A DNA stretch of 64,000 nt from Cyathus striatus (Eukaryota > Basidiomycota > Agaricomycetes > Agaricales > Nidulariaceae). How positions within the stretch are numbered: position 1 is the stretch's first letter; each line of letters opens with the position of its first letter. Both the position numbers and the translations under genes were made by a program. This document shows, piece after piece, positions 36,058 through 49,200 of this stretch. The notes under the pieces were generated by a model, which was given only the letters and a program-made list of their open reading frames with translations, was not told the origin of the DNA and ran no database searches. The stretch spans positions 62,001 through 126,000 of the forward strand of contig JAOVFP010000016.1 in NCBI GenBank assembly GCA_025738555.1, written 5' to 3'.

Positions 36058-37196
36058 TCACTGTGCAGCTTATGGACTTTTTAAAAAAAACACTCGCATG
36101 TCTGTACTTGCCCTTATCAGAGTTTTCATAAAATAAACGTTGCTATTTCTTGGTCTTACTTGTGTGGATGTGTGACTTACAACCATAAGTGCTTCTCAAG
36201 ATTTTTAGCCAACTGCTATCTTATTAACTAGTCGCTGTTCAGCGAGAGTCTGAGTGCTTGTAATCATATTGATGCGCACATTTGATGCGTGATGCGTCTT
36301 ATCCCGCGGAGTGATGCCGAAATTAAAAGATTTCATCTCGGAGTTATGGTGGACTTTCCATCTACATCCGCTTAGATTATGCACGTGTCGTGATTGACTT
36401 CATCACTATGTTTCTAAACTTGTTGCGCCTAGCGTACTGTTCATGCGATTTCAAAATTTCAGCTCCGTGCGCCTACTCTCCCCCCCCCTCCAACAATAAA
36501 AGCCGTCCTCTGCGTACTTGCCGGACAATGTGCTAGCTATCAGAAGTCATGAACAGTGCGATACACGTTTTGTCTGGACACTGATCCCAATTTTAGTAAT
36601 TAGCTTATGTCTTCTTTCGCCTGTAGCTCGCTGTTGGATGGTATAAAAACCCTGTAGTTTCCTGACGCTCGTATGTTTGGATATTCGTGATTTACTCTGG
36701 TCCATCCCAGACGCCTGTATCTAGTCTAAACGTCTATCTTACCGCTTAGCTAATGTGTAAATTACTGTATTTGTATCAACTATATAACTCCTCTAGCCGT
36801 AGTTCTGTACGATATCTAATAAGTAGAGTTAAGTAGTAGAAGGGCAGTCTTTTGTGCCCCGAGAAAATACGATTGAGCAGTATTCGATAGCACTTGTGAG
36901 CTTGAGATTCTAAGTGCAACGAGAGTTGAAGTCGTAAGCCCGTGTTAAGTCCGAAGTTAAGGAATGCGCATCAAACGCGCATCAAAGCGTTCACTAAGCT
37001 CGCATTCCTTCGTGAACGACGGTCTTTGACACTTTCCCGTTACTTTACTGCGCCTGGAAGCATCTTTCATCCGAGTCTTACCCACAGAGCACTTTCTTAG
37101 TGAGCGTACACTACAAAATAATCTTTCTGAATCATTTTGGAATAACTACCTCATTATATTACAAGAGCACGTATTACACCTTGTGTTAGCTAACTA
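36058..37196. other. Gap between convergent cargo gene 1 and the KDZ region
   Basis: No gene. TTTGATGCG-type motifs occur in opposite orientations near 36,270-36,298 and 36,963-36,988. Near 36,959-37,010 a 10-bp stem (AAGGAATGCG / CGCATTCCTT) encloses about 30 nt. These may be remnants of a small inverted-repeat element. Confidence 0.4.
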
Positions 37197-38099
37197 CTAA
37201 ACGTTGCGAAAATTAACATCCCCTATTTCTTCAAATGGATCTGGAATACGGTCATAAAATGAGTCTGGATATGGATCTGTAGGTAGAAAAGAAAGAAGGT
37301 TTCGGCCAAGATTAAAAGTACAGAATTTTTTAACCGCATCCATGTAAAGATTTGGACAACCGTGCACTCGCCCATCCTCCATGTACCCTTCCCCAATCCA
37401 AATTACCACCACCTGATCCATTATATCTGATAGTTGCAGCCTCTCGTCTTGAGCACACCGCATCCATTTGTCGGTAACAGGGTCAAAGAACGCGGCCGAG
37501 GTGTTAGGGGTGCACCGATCTATCATGTACTGAAGGATATCGTATTCATGCAAGCTAAAAGACGTGGTAGGAGACCATGCACGAAACCCAAATGGAATGT
37601 AAGGGTTGATGCAAGGCTTTCCGGTATCCCATTCATCCAAATTCTTTAGATTTTAGTATAAATTTCATCAGAGACTAAAAGATCTTACAGGTCCGCAAAA
37701 AACGAAACACTGGAACATGTGTCCATTTTCAGGACGAACCACAAATTGTCTCGGCACCTGTACCACCTCGATAAAATCGTTTTGAACGATTATGCTGTAT
37801 TCGTTGAATATTGTCCCGCTGGGGCAGGTTCGAAATTCTAATAAGCCTCGGACTGTTTGTATTTTGAATACATCAGCCGTTCTCCTCCAGAAATCATTGA
37901 ATGACGTCCTAACGTGTTACAGAGATTAGCTCGTTAGACCACAAATGCAATGATATCTCACATTTTAAAATACACGGAGTGAAAAGGTCTGTAAAGAAGA
38001 TTCTGAGCAACCTGGAAGCAAAGCAGTAGGATACGACGAAAACGGAGGAATGGCTGTACAGTGAAGATGGGTATATTAAACAAGTTTCCCGACAATTCA
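37197..38099 (-). CDS. Unknown exons downstream of KDZ transposase: C-terminal extension or separate gene
   Basis: Three exons (38,099-37,962; 37,908-37,689; 37,643-37,197) join in one frame to TAG at 37,197. They encode a hydrophobic/basic segment (FTVQPFLRFRRILLLCF), then FNDFWRRTADVFKIQ, a beta-rich part and a C-terminal domain with WDTGKPCINPYIPFG and CPNLYMDAVKKF. No family is recognised. There is no in-frame ATG in the first exon. If a GTATGA donor just before the KDZ stop is spliced to an AG at 38,101-38,100, the KDZ frame continues into these exons, giving 1,194 codons plus stop. That acceptor (TTAAG) is weak, with better AGs before it. So either the transposase has a long C-terminal extension or an upstream exon was missed. 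Confidence 0.5.
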
Positions 38100-38193
38100 C
38101 TTAAGTCTTATCAGAGATTCTGGAAAATCTGATTATCAAGAGTCTTGATTACAAACACATTTACTAATATATGGTTATAACATATTAATCATA

Positions 38194-41100
38194 CTATGTT
38201 CGGCTGCTTTTCCCCTCCTTCATTTTCCTTGTCTTTGATCGGTTCCAAATCGAAAGAAATGTCCTCATGTACAATGTTGCGCGATATTGTCCCATATAAC
38301 TAACGGACTTTCTAATGCGTGCTATAACGGAATTGCCACACTCGGCTGCACTTGAGTTGAGAGTCTTCAGTCTCGGATCTGCAACTTGATATGTTCCTAA
38401 AAAGCACGCAGTGGAGCACTTCGTGTGACCTGATGCGTGAAAACGATCTATCAGAAACTGGGTGTTAGAAAAAAATCCTCCTTCTCTCGTCATGCAGTAA
38501 GGCCCCAAAGCACATGCAAAATCATAGATAACGCGCTTAGGTGGAACTTTCCAGTGGGTATACAAAGCCGAGAAGACGTCGTTGCGACCTTCGCTTCTCG
38601 GGATGCAATGAAAACCATAACATATGGAGTGCGTGCACCATGCGACCATTATTCCTCCCGTGAGACGTTGCTGTGAATATTGAGCATAGTACTTGGCACA
38701 TTTTTCACCTCTTCCCGATATGGACTTATCTTCTACCTGATCGTGTTTTAAGTTCGGATATTGTGGCCTATTCCGAACTTTCGGCATGCTGTAGCATGAT
38801 CCTGTCTAGTGTTGAAAACAGAGGTCAAGTCATTGTGTAAATATATATGAAGTACTTACTAATTTCCAGTCCTCAGACTCGACCTCTAGGATACTAAGTG
38901 TCTGTGGGGTAGGACTTTGGCGTACGAGCTTGTCCAATAAAATCGCTGCTCGATCATGGATCCAGAGACATACGCCAAAGAGATCTTCCGAATACTTGCC
39001 AAGCACTTGTTTTTCATGCCGCAATACCAAGTACAAAGATGGAATACCAGTTAAGCGTGATAATGCGTTGTCGTCGGGTTTGGTTATAAACCCCTTAAGC
39101 GCCACAAGTGCAGGCATATTCACCATCTGAACCACTGATTCCTCGGCAGCTATCTGTGGTAGTATTGAGTAAGATATCGTTCAGTATTTGGCAGCACGCA
39201 CCTCAAGAAGAAATGTAATGTAAGATGAATGTGGCCAATTTGTTTTTTCGCTCATGCCAGTCATCTTTTCCCGAAATAACCGTCTTGCCAATCCCCCTAA
39301 ACTCGAGTTGACTGATTCCAATTGTGTCAGAAGCCACGGAATCTCCTTCAGCCGGTTTTCAATCTCCAGTGTTCTCTTATTCTTGGCAGATATGATGCGT
39401 GACTGAGTCGTTCCAGTAGCGTCCTCGTCCTCGGTGCCGATCTCCGCGTCGTCATCCTTACGTGGCTGTAAGTCAGAGTTTCGCAGATATGACCTTAGGC
39501 CAAGAATATCGCGCACAAGCCGACGTGTTTTCCGATTTTCTATAAGCTGAGGGGAAAGTATATAGCGACTGTTCTTGCTTTCTGATTCCTCGATAATCAC
39601 AGTAGGGGGCCTAATTGTGTTTCGAACTTGCTTACGACTGAAAGAGATGGAAACCCCATCAAATATAACTTCATCCGGTGTCGGTCCACAGTGTTGGCAT
39701 GTCAAGTCGTTTCCCCAAGAGAGAAGATCCGCATAAGAAAACCATGCGGAACGAAAGATCTTGTCAGAGACAAAAGGGACTCCTTCCAGAGAATTCTCGT
39801 AAGCACGCGTGATATTTTGAACGAAGGCAACAAAAGGTGTTGGTGATGTCGAGAATGCGGATGTGTAGTGTTCTAGTAGCTCATGAGTGAATAGGTACCT
39901 GTTGTTGAGATTCAAGACTTCTATACATCGGCAGTCCGGGCCAATATAACGTCCGGCCGATGGGGGACATACTGTGCATTGGATAAGTTGAATTTTAGTC
40001 TTCTGAGCGTTGCATAATCCGTATATAGTGCATTCTCTTTCAAAGAATGATCCTTCACCTAATTTTGGAGCACCACATATGCACCGGGCGTCACTCCCTA
40101 TTTCAATTAAGGGGGCAAATGGTTGAAAAGGCCTTGGACGTCTAACATATAGTTGCTCGTCTAATGGCAAAGATGCCCATCTCGGAGGCATTATTGCCAG
40201 ATATGATATAGCTTTATCCTGTTCAGGTCCTGAAATAAATGAATCGTCTATTATGGACAATTAGATCTGATGAGTAACAAATTAATTCAAATGATACCGA
40301 ACCTGTAGCCTCCGGACCATCAGCCGAACCTTCTGTTGACTGCGGTAACAGCTCTTGTGCCTTACGAATATGTAGACAAGAAATTCGGCACTTTCGACAC
40401 TCCCAATTACCAGTACCATCTTTTTCTCCATCGTATGTTACAACAACTCGATCGGTTAGACCATCCCCCGAGCGAACAGTAAACCAGTACTGCATGCCAT
40501 TAGCTGTTTTTTCGATTTTAAAAAGTTTAACATCCGATGGTACTGAGAGAAAATCATGAATAATGAGAATAGTTATGCTAGTGAAATGGGATACCTTTGG
40601 GAACATCGGCAACATTCCGAAACATTTCTCTCCCAAATATGTCAATATACTGTACATGTACACATTTTTGATTCGAACGGCAGGTACAAGTGGCGGTCAT
40701 GCATCCATCTACTAACCACCACTGCAAATGAAACCAATGTGACTGATTTTGCATAAGCTGAGAAGAGTAACTATATCAATAAGTATCACGTACATGCTGT
40801 CCCTGTTTCCGTTTATAATCCCATCCCTGTACAACAAACAGCTCATGGCTTATTTGCTCAAACATAACTTCTCCATAAGTGACACATTCCTGATATGCTT
40901 GAAAGGTGTCATCGACACCGCTGTTTTCGGCTGGTATGCTATCCACTGCATCATTATGGGACACTGACTCGTTAATATTCTCGTAACCCGCATGAACACT
41001 AGTTTCAATCCATGGTCCTGTCAAAACAGGAGGTCGTGGCTGAGGAAGATCAGTAGCTCTTGAACGTCGTCCGGTATTTGTAGTCTTCCTCCCTCTAACT

Positions 41101-41273
41101 TGGCGTGGTTTCTTCTGCAGTGACAAGACAATGAAATGTGAGGATGAAGTGCTTTCTGGAGGTTTGGACACCCGTGGGCGCACAGCTCTTTCAGGCTGAA
41201 TATTATCTAGCTCGGAAGCTCGACGAGAACGAGGAATTGAAGACATTATGGGCAGCAGCTTCGAATCGCGCAA
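38194..41273 (-). CDS. KDZ (Kyakuja-Dileera-Zisupton) family transposase
   Basis: Six exons (41,273-40,794; 40,721-40,595; 40,542-40,303; 40,229-39,202; 39,153-38,860; 38,805-38,194) sum to 2,781 nt, 926 codons plus stop, without a break. An alternative start is 41,246. A basic N-terminus is followed by SWIM-like cysteine motifs (CTCRSNQKCVH about residue 185, WECRKCRISCLH about 250), then a CxC-rich cluster about 315-380. A first catalytic Asp is likely in CGPTPDEVIFDG (about 480). The C-terminal catalytic half has YDFACALGPYC (about 820), DRFHASGH and AAECGN with Glu, then a closing FLSIWNR. These are hallmarks of KDZ DDE transposases. It is expected to cut and join the 29-kb element ends. 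It may extend further at the C-terminus through exons at 37.2-38.1 kb. Confidence 0.85.
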
Positions 41274-41551
41274 AGATACATTGTAAGCTACGGAGATAAG
41301 AAAACATAAATAAACTCTCCAGACTAAACATTAAGATCGTATCTGGGTTCGTTAAGCCCCTGACGGCCCCTAGCGATCGCTTAGTTTAGACTGAGCTTTA
41401 TTTATATTTATTATTTCGTGACTTGTGCAGACACCTATAACATTTGTCGTCCTTATTTTGAATACGGTACCCCCTTACTTCGAAAAATCAGTTTCTTCTC
41501 TACACTGAAGCATTGTATCCCTTTATACAAAATATTTCCCTTCTCGTCATT

Positions 41552-42603
41552 ATGCCTCGTGAATCGAAGAAGAGACAATGCCGGAAATGCATCAATCGTC
41601 CATACTTACACCAGTGTGAACACACTAAAGCCGGTAAAAAATACTTAGAAGATCTCGTGAGTAAATTTAATGTCACTTTCATTGCTTCCAAATCTTTATT
41701 CAAGTATTTTATAAGCTTCTCGCAAACCCTAACATCGACCCTCAACTATTGGTAGGCGAACATTCTGTTGCACCAACGGTGAACGCCGCTCCCACCGAAG
41801 TACCCCTAGCCCCTACAGCTCTGGATCCTCCGGTGCTACAGACTATAAACTTTCCTGCTCCCACCGAAGTACCCCTCGCCCCTATAGCTCTGGACCTTCC
41901 TTCGCCGTGCCACACACCGTCACCTTCTCCTAGCCAGCGATCATCACCTACACTTTCAGAGTCTCCTTCACGAGTTATACCCAAGTATCAAATGTACGGG
42001 ACAGTTATTGGTGCCCTAAAGGGAAACCAGGATTATCATGCGTACACCTATCATAATTTACTTTATAATGCTTACTTTAATATTCACCTTGCAGCTGTTT
42101 GGAGGCCACGCTCTTTAAGGAAACCAATCACTGTCCGCAAAGCGGCGATGAAACGCTTCAATCGAGAGTTTGGGGTTATAATCGCAAAGGTATAAAGTAG
42201 CTTATTAAACCTGTTACGTCAGTGCTAACGTAAGTTATAGGCAGAAAGGTTGGCGGAGGAGACCCACTCCTGGATTATGGTAATGGGGCAGCATTCCGGC
42301 GAAAGCAGCGGTACTTTCCATTACACCTCACGAACCCTTTCTGACGACTGCGAATTTCCCCGCCAAAAAACTGCCGATATCGTGAACAAGTTCACCCTCC
42401 TGATCTCCGACCTTCGCAAGTCTAAACAGGCTCAATATTTTAAGCTCGCATCAGAGCTGCAGCAACGAGAGGAAGAGCTTGCACAGCGAAATCGTGAGCT
42501 GGAGGAAAAGGAGGTATTAATATCCGAGAGAGACAATAAACTTCGTCGTTTAGTTGCAACGATGACAAGCAATGGGCTCGCAGTACCTGATGACTATAAT
42601 TAG
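41552..42603 (+). CDS. Unknown protein with N-terminal cysteines and C-terminal coiled coil (cargo gene 2)
   Basis: Three exons (41,552-41,656; 41,716-42,189; 42,241-42,603), 942 nt, 313 codons plus stop, all phase 0 joins. It starts 279 bp from the KDZ start on the opposite strand, so the two genes share a divergent promoter region. The N-terminus has RQCRKCINRPYLHQCEH, a possible small zinc site. The middle is Pro/Ser-rich with a duplicated APTEVPLAP segment. Then a conserved-looking basic region (TVRKAAMKRFNREFG). The C-terminal 60 residues are a charged coiled coil (QREEELAQRNRELEEKEV). No family is recognised. Divergent pairing with the transposase suggests a transposon function, by inference. 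Confidence 0.7.
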
Positions 42604-42713
42604 ATATCATCCCCTATGTACTATCGTAAATTTAATGGTATACTGTACCAAATTTATAATATGGCATGATGTTCAAAAGCCAGTGTTTGGTATCGCTTTG
42701 CAGCTGTAAGTAC

Positions 42714-44290
42714 TATGCGGTTGGTAGCTGTTAGGTGCTTATAACGTTCGTAATACAAGTTCAAGTTAAACGCATTCACCAAATGAATCCGACACTGCGT
42801 AACGGTTGGATATCGTTATTAAATATACCATTTCAACTATCTAACACAGTAGGAAGGTACGCTAGCTTACGAGTATATGCAAATGAGTGTGGTGTATGCG
42901 GTTGGTAGCTGTTAGGTGCTTATATCGCTCGTAACACAAATTCAAGTTAAATGCATTCACCAAATGAATCTGACACTGCGTAACGGTTGGATATCGTTAT
43001 TAAATATACCATTTCAACTATCTGGCACAGTAGGAAGGTATGCTAGCTTACGAGTATATGCAAATGAGTGTGGTGTATGCGGTTGGTAGCTGTTAGGTGC
43101 TTATAACGCTCGTAACACTAATTCAAGTTAAACACATTCACCAAATGAATCTGACACTGTGTAACGGTTGGATATCGCTATTAAATATACCATTTCAACT
43201 ATCTAGAACAGTAGGAAGGTAAGCTAGCTTACGAGTATATGCAAATGAGTGTGGTGTATGCGGTTGGTAGCTGTTAGGTGCTTATAACGCTCGTAATACA
43301 AATTCAAGTTAAACGCATTCACCAAATGAATCTGACACTGCATAACGGTTGGATATCGCTATTAAATATACCATTTCAACTATCTAACACAGTAGGAAGG
43401 TACACTAGCTTACGAGTATATGCAAATGAGTGTGGTGTATGCGGTTGGTAGCTGTTAGGTGCTTATAATGTTCGTAATACAAGTTCAAGTTAAACGCATT
43501 CACCAAATGAATCTGACACTGCGTAACGGTTGGATATCGTTATTAAATATACCATTTCAACTATCTGGCACAGTAGGAAGGTAAGCTAGCTTACGAGTAT
43601 ATGCAAATGAGTGTGGTGTATGCGGTTGGTAACTGTTAGGTACTTATAACGCTTGTAACACAAATTCAAGTTAAACGCATTCACCAAATGAATCTGACAC
43701 TGCGTAACGGTTGGATATCGTTATTAAATATACCATTTCAACTATATAACACAGTAGGAAGGTATGCTAGCTTACGAGTATATGCAAATGAGTGTGGTGT
43801 ATGCGGTTGGTAGCTGTTAGGTGCTTATAACGCTCGTAATACAAATTCAAGTTAAACGCATTCACCAAATGAATCTGACACTGCGTAACGGTTGGATATC
43901 GTTATTAAATATACCATTTCAACTATCTGGCACAGTAGGAAGGTAAGCTAGCTTACGAGTATATGCAAATGAGTGTGGTGTATGCGGTTGGTAACTGTTA
44001 GGTACTTATAACGCTTGTAACACAAATTCAAGTTAAACGCATTCACCAAATGAATCTGACACTGCGTAACGGTTGGATATCGTTATTAAATATACCATTT
44101 CAACTATCTAACACAGTAGGAAGGTACGCTAGCTTACGAGTATATGCAAATGAGTGTGGTGTATGCGGTTGGTAGCTGTTAGGTGCTTATATCGCTCGTA
44201 ACACAAATTCAAGTTAAACACATTCACCAAATGAATCTGACACTGCGTAATGGTTGGATATCGCTAATAAATATACCATTGGAATTGTCG
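42714..44290 (+). repeat. 181-bp tandem satellite, nearly nine copies
   Basis: A unit beginning TATGCGGTTGGTAGCTGTTA repeats at 42,714, 42,895, 43,076, 43,257 and so on with an exact 181-bp step to 44,162, where the last copy is partial. A fragment of the unit recurs near 44,305. Copies differ by a few scattered substitutions. It starts about 110 bp after the stop of the 313-codon gene. Confidence 0.9.
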
Positions 44291-44699
44291 AAATAAGAGT
44301 GGAGTATGCGGTTGGTAAATAACACTCATAACGCAAATCCAATCCAATAGTTCGTGTACCGTGGAATTGTATCTCAAAAATCATTACTACTACTACAGTC
44401 TACAAGAAACGGGAGTTACTACTACAGCTACCACAATATATACGGTTCTGGTGACTACAAGAGAAATAGCAAAGCGGAGTATCGTCTATAAAATGAGAAG
44501 GGGTTACGGCCGAATGATATTACTAAGCAATAAATCGAGCGTTAATGTGGCGTCTCTCGGTGGTCTAATTCCTGGGTCATGTAACGGGTAGAAACGATTC
44601 TGATTATAGACCCGCTGAGACCCCGTCAATACGTTTGACCGACCCATAAACCTCTATAGACTGACCTCTCCAAGACTGGGACTCAATCTTACATCTTAT

Positions 44700-45860
44700 G
44701 CTTAGAGGGAAAAACATACAGAAAGTATATGCACTCGTGAGTGTCATATGATTATAGGAGACGATAAAAACTTACAAGTCGAGTGATGGTCGAGCAAGTA
44801 CAAGAGATACAGTGAAGCGGAGTCTCGGCTATACAGGGAAAAACATACAGAAGGTATATGCACTCGTGAGTGTCACATGATTGTAGGAGACGATAAAAAC
44901 TTACAAGTCGAGCGATGGTCGAGCAAGTACAAGAGAGTCAGCGATACAGTGAAGCGAAGTCTCGGCTATACAGGGAAAAATGTACAGATGAGTGTCACAT
45001 GATTGTAGGAGACGATAAAAACTTACAAGTCGAGCGATGGTCGAGCAAGTACAAGAGAGTCGGCGATACAGTGAAGCGGAGTCTCGGCTATACAGGGAAA
45101 AATGTACAGAAGGTATTTGCCTTTGTAAGTGTCATATAATTGTAGGAACCGATAAAAACTTAAACTTACAAGTCGAGCGAGTACGAAAGATACAGCGAAG
45201 CGGAGTCTCGGCTATATAATGTGAAGAGGTCAATCGTTCGCCTTATGCTTGGAGGGAAAATGCATACGTCGTCAAGTATCAGGGGGGTCATCTTTGCTAT
45301 ATTTTCGATTTTAAGTGGTGTCATATGCTTGCGAAGATGATAAAAACGTACAAGTTGTTACAGAAGTAAGCCAATGCTTGCAAGGTAAAACATACAAATA
45401 TAGCAGTGGTCAAGCGAGTACAGTCTATAAAATGACATGGGGTCAATCGTACCCTTATGCTTGGAGGGAGAAACGCACTCTGTCAAGTACAAGGGGTGAA
45501 AAAATTGAAAAATCAGTGCCTATAACACAAGAGGTCAATCGTACGTCTTATGCTTGGAGGGAAAGAAACATACGCTTTCAAGTATCAGCGAGTACAACCA
45601 TTGACATGGGACCAATCATACCCTTATGCTTGGAGGGAGAAACGTACCCTGTCGAGTACAAGGGATGAAATAAAAGAAAAATGAGAGTCTATAACACGAG
45701 ATGGGGTCAATAATATGTCTTAGGCTTTGAGGGAAAAACATACGCTGTCAAGTATAAGGGGTAAAGATACTCTCACATCTCTGCTAGAATCTCAATTTCA
45801 AGATACGTCGTATGCAGGAGAAGACGATAAAAACTTACAAGTTGTCGCGGGGGGGAAGGG
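44700..45860 (+). repeat. Degenerate tandem repeats, 122-137 bp unit
   Basis: GGGAAAAACATACAG-type units start at about 44,708, 44,836, 44,973 and 45,095. They share GACGATAAAAACTTACAAGT and AGCGGAGTCTCGGCTATA. Further copies to 45,860 are longer, rearranged and diverged (GCTTGGAGGGA motifs). Apparent short proteins here are by-products. Confidence 0.75.
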
Positions 45861-46229
45861 GTCTCAGAGGTAGAAAGATGAGAGCGAGAGGATAAAAGGG
45901 GGGAATGGGGGGCAAGACGACCCAACTCTGGAAGGCAATGTCTTATTATGTTTCCCCTACTTAAATCTGCGATCCTTCGGAAAGGATTTGTAACATCTCG
46001 ATTGAAGAATCAGGGCGGCTGGCGTTCCATGTGCTCAGACTAAAAAATCCTGACGGCCGCCATTGCATATGCTCAGATCTTGATTTACTCGATCATGATC
46101 GAATATATGCGGTTCCCGAAATAGGGCTATGCTGTGTTTATCTATGTAAATAAAACAACGAATGAAGTTATTTGTGAACGACATTTTTTCACGACATTTC
46201 TTACTGTGCTTTCCCTCACCTATAGATCA
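45861..46229. other. Upstream region of the 17-exon gene
   Basis: G-rich to AT-rich transition, with no other feature seen; probable promoter of the gene starting at 46,230. Confidence 0.35.
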
Positions 46230-49200
46230 ATGCCTTCTCCATTATCATCTTCTTCCAAATCAAAGACCAGGAGCTCCGCATCGAATATTGGCGAAGGAGC
46301 ATCTATTCGAAGGTCTTCCAGACTAGGTTCACGCCCCGTTACTACGAACACATCTCACTCAAATCAACGAAAAAAGAAAAAAGTTGCAAATGCAGGAAAA
46401 ATTTCTCCCGTGGTGACCGTAAGTCTTTAGTCTGTTAAATCGACAGTATGTTGTAACTGTGGGATTAGATGATATCCGAGATCGTTTCAGACAATCCACT
46501 GACACCTTTATTGGGGGAAAAGCCCAGTAACGATGAGAATGATTCCGGTAAGTGTTGGTATTCAGTTTCATTTCTTAAATTAACGTTCTCTAATATTTTA
46601 GACGTGCGTGGCCTTATGACGGTCGACGAGCAGTCACCGGTTATCGCTGAGCCACAATCGAACCCTGTCGATCAGGGGATAACATCAGGTATGAATGACT
46701 CGCACATTTATTATTGTAGCACCAGTTAATGTTGCCGCATACTGTAGATTCTACGTCAACGCCTGTTTCCCATGAGCCCCCAATAGAGGAGGGCCGTATG
46801 TGTAACAATCCACGGACTCCTTCATTGAGTGAAAATCCCAGCGACGATCAAAATAATTCGGGTAAGTGTTTATATTCTGTTTCATAGCATAAATTAATAT
46901 TCTCTGGTATCTTAGACATCGGAGGCCTTATGCCGGTTGACGAGCAGTCGCCGGTTATCACTGAGCCTCAAGTGAACCCTGTCGATCAGGGTATGATATC
47001 AGGTATGAATGACTCGCAGATTTATTACCCTAGCACCAGTTAATATAAGTACCGCATACTGTAGATTCTACGTCAACGCCTGTTTCCCATGAGCCCCCAG
47101 TAGAGGAGGACCGTATGTCGGCTCATGTCGACGTGGAATATACTTCCCTCCTTGAGCCCATTGACGAAGGTATGAATTCAGGTAAGCTTTAATAATGTAT
47201 TCATTTTTGTAGTATTAATTTATGTTGGCGCATACTAGCGTGTGAACGCAGTATGCCAAAGCCCGTTGACCAATTAACGGCGCCGTGAACTATAGATGTT
47301 ATGTCAACACCTGTTTCCCATGGGGGACTCCAAATAAATATGCCAGTTCCACTAGGCGGTCCCTGTAAGCATTAACTTGTATTCATTTCTAAAGCGTCAA
47401 CTTATGTTGGTGCGTACTGTAGTCTATACATTTTCTACTGTGCCTCCAATGGGAAACTACGGTCTTCCAAGGCCTATTGACGAGGAGATGGCAATAGGTA
47501 AGAATAATTCGGATATTTACTCTGCTAGCACCTATCAATTTATCACCGTTCCAGACACGTATTCCGCACTAGATGTGAATGGGCCACAAACACGCATGTC
47601 AGCTCCACTAGAACATCACTGTGAGCATAAAACAAGTATTCATTTCTGTAGCGTCGATTTATGGTGGCGCATACTGTAGGCTTTACATTTCCAACTCTGC
47701 CTCCAATGATGGACTACGGTCTACCAAAGGCTATTGACGAGGGGATGGAATTTGGTAAGATTAACTCGCGTATTTATTTTCCTAGTAGCTATTGATGTTC
47801 GAGCTACATTGTAAGATGACGATGGCCTTTGGTCGTTTGACGATGCGAAATCATCCTCAATTAAGCGTTATGTCGAAATTGATTCGCTGGAACAACTTAC
47901 GAGTGAGTTTACATTACAGCTCGATCTAACATATAACATTTAAAAATATATAGATGTCGCACACGATTCGCTTGCCAGCAGTTCATCTGGAAATCTTGAT
48001 ACGCCGGAACAACTTACGGGTGAGTTTACATTACGGCTCTATCTAACATATAACATTTAAAAATATATAGATGTCGCACACGATTCGCTTGCCAGCAGTT
48101 CATCTGGAAATCTTGATACGCCGGAACAACTTACGGGTGAGTTTACATTACGGCTCTATCTAACATATAACATTTAAAAATATATAGATGTCGCGCCTGG
48201 TTCACTCGCCAGCAGTTCGTCTGGAAATCCTATCCGAACGCCAGATGCCCCCTTGCCGTGGACTTCTTTCCTGCGAAGCGATACGAAGATTTTCCTCGAA
48301 CCGCACGTTCCCCTTCCTAATCGGGCCGACAAAACAAGATATATGTACGGACAGAACTCAACAAGCTCTAGGAAGAAACTCGAAGCAAATGTTCAGAAAG
48401 ACGTTACGGAAAACGATGATCTGGAAAAGGCTGTAGAGGACCAGATTCATCTATTTTTCGGTAATGTGATCTATACCTGAAGCTTTATTAATATTTACTT
48501 TGGATGTAGCTCCTGAAATGGAAAGGAGTCGAACAAAGTTGCCATTTTCACCGTCTGATGGAAAACGAATTGGGGGTAGGAAGTTTAAATTGAAAGATAA
48601 TATTGATGCTTCTGCACATCCTGCTGCACGTGAGTCGATACATGTTGTTTTAAAAAATCACACTTATTAATATTTACTATTCAGATGAGGTCGATATGTT
48701 TATAAAGAATGGTCCTCATGCACTAACGAACACCACTCGCAAGATGGGGTACGACGGAAGCCGTACACTGGCAGCGCTAGGGTATACTGATTGCCTTGTC
48801 GCACTTGAGTGCCTTACAACAGACTTTGGAAACACAACCTGCATTAAACACCGGAATGAACGTCACAGCAAACTTACATCTGGAGAGTTCCTCGTTAATG
48901 GTGTTCCAGGTCCTCGCACGATATCGAATACCAAAGCGACGAATAATAAGAATAGAACCAGAATCTATAACCTAGGAAATGAAGATTTTTTGGACTGCGG
49001 ATGCACGGTGGAGTCAGCGTTGACGGAGCTCCTTTGGATAAATACGTGGAACGTTAGTGGTCTGGTAGAAAGTACGAGTCTCTTCTGTTAGATAATCGCA
49101 TGGATTAAAACTAACCTACTTTTAGATCAGACGATCACGGAACCTATGATACCACCAAAAGACTTGTTCGGGTTTCGACGTCGTGACATCGTGGCTCAAA

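Noticed and set aside
47954..48187. A CRISPR-like or simple tandem repeat
   Set aside because: The 117-bp units are exon plus intron, with splice sites and frame kept in each copy.
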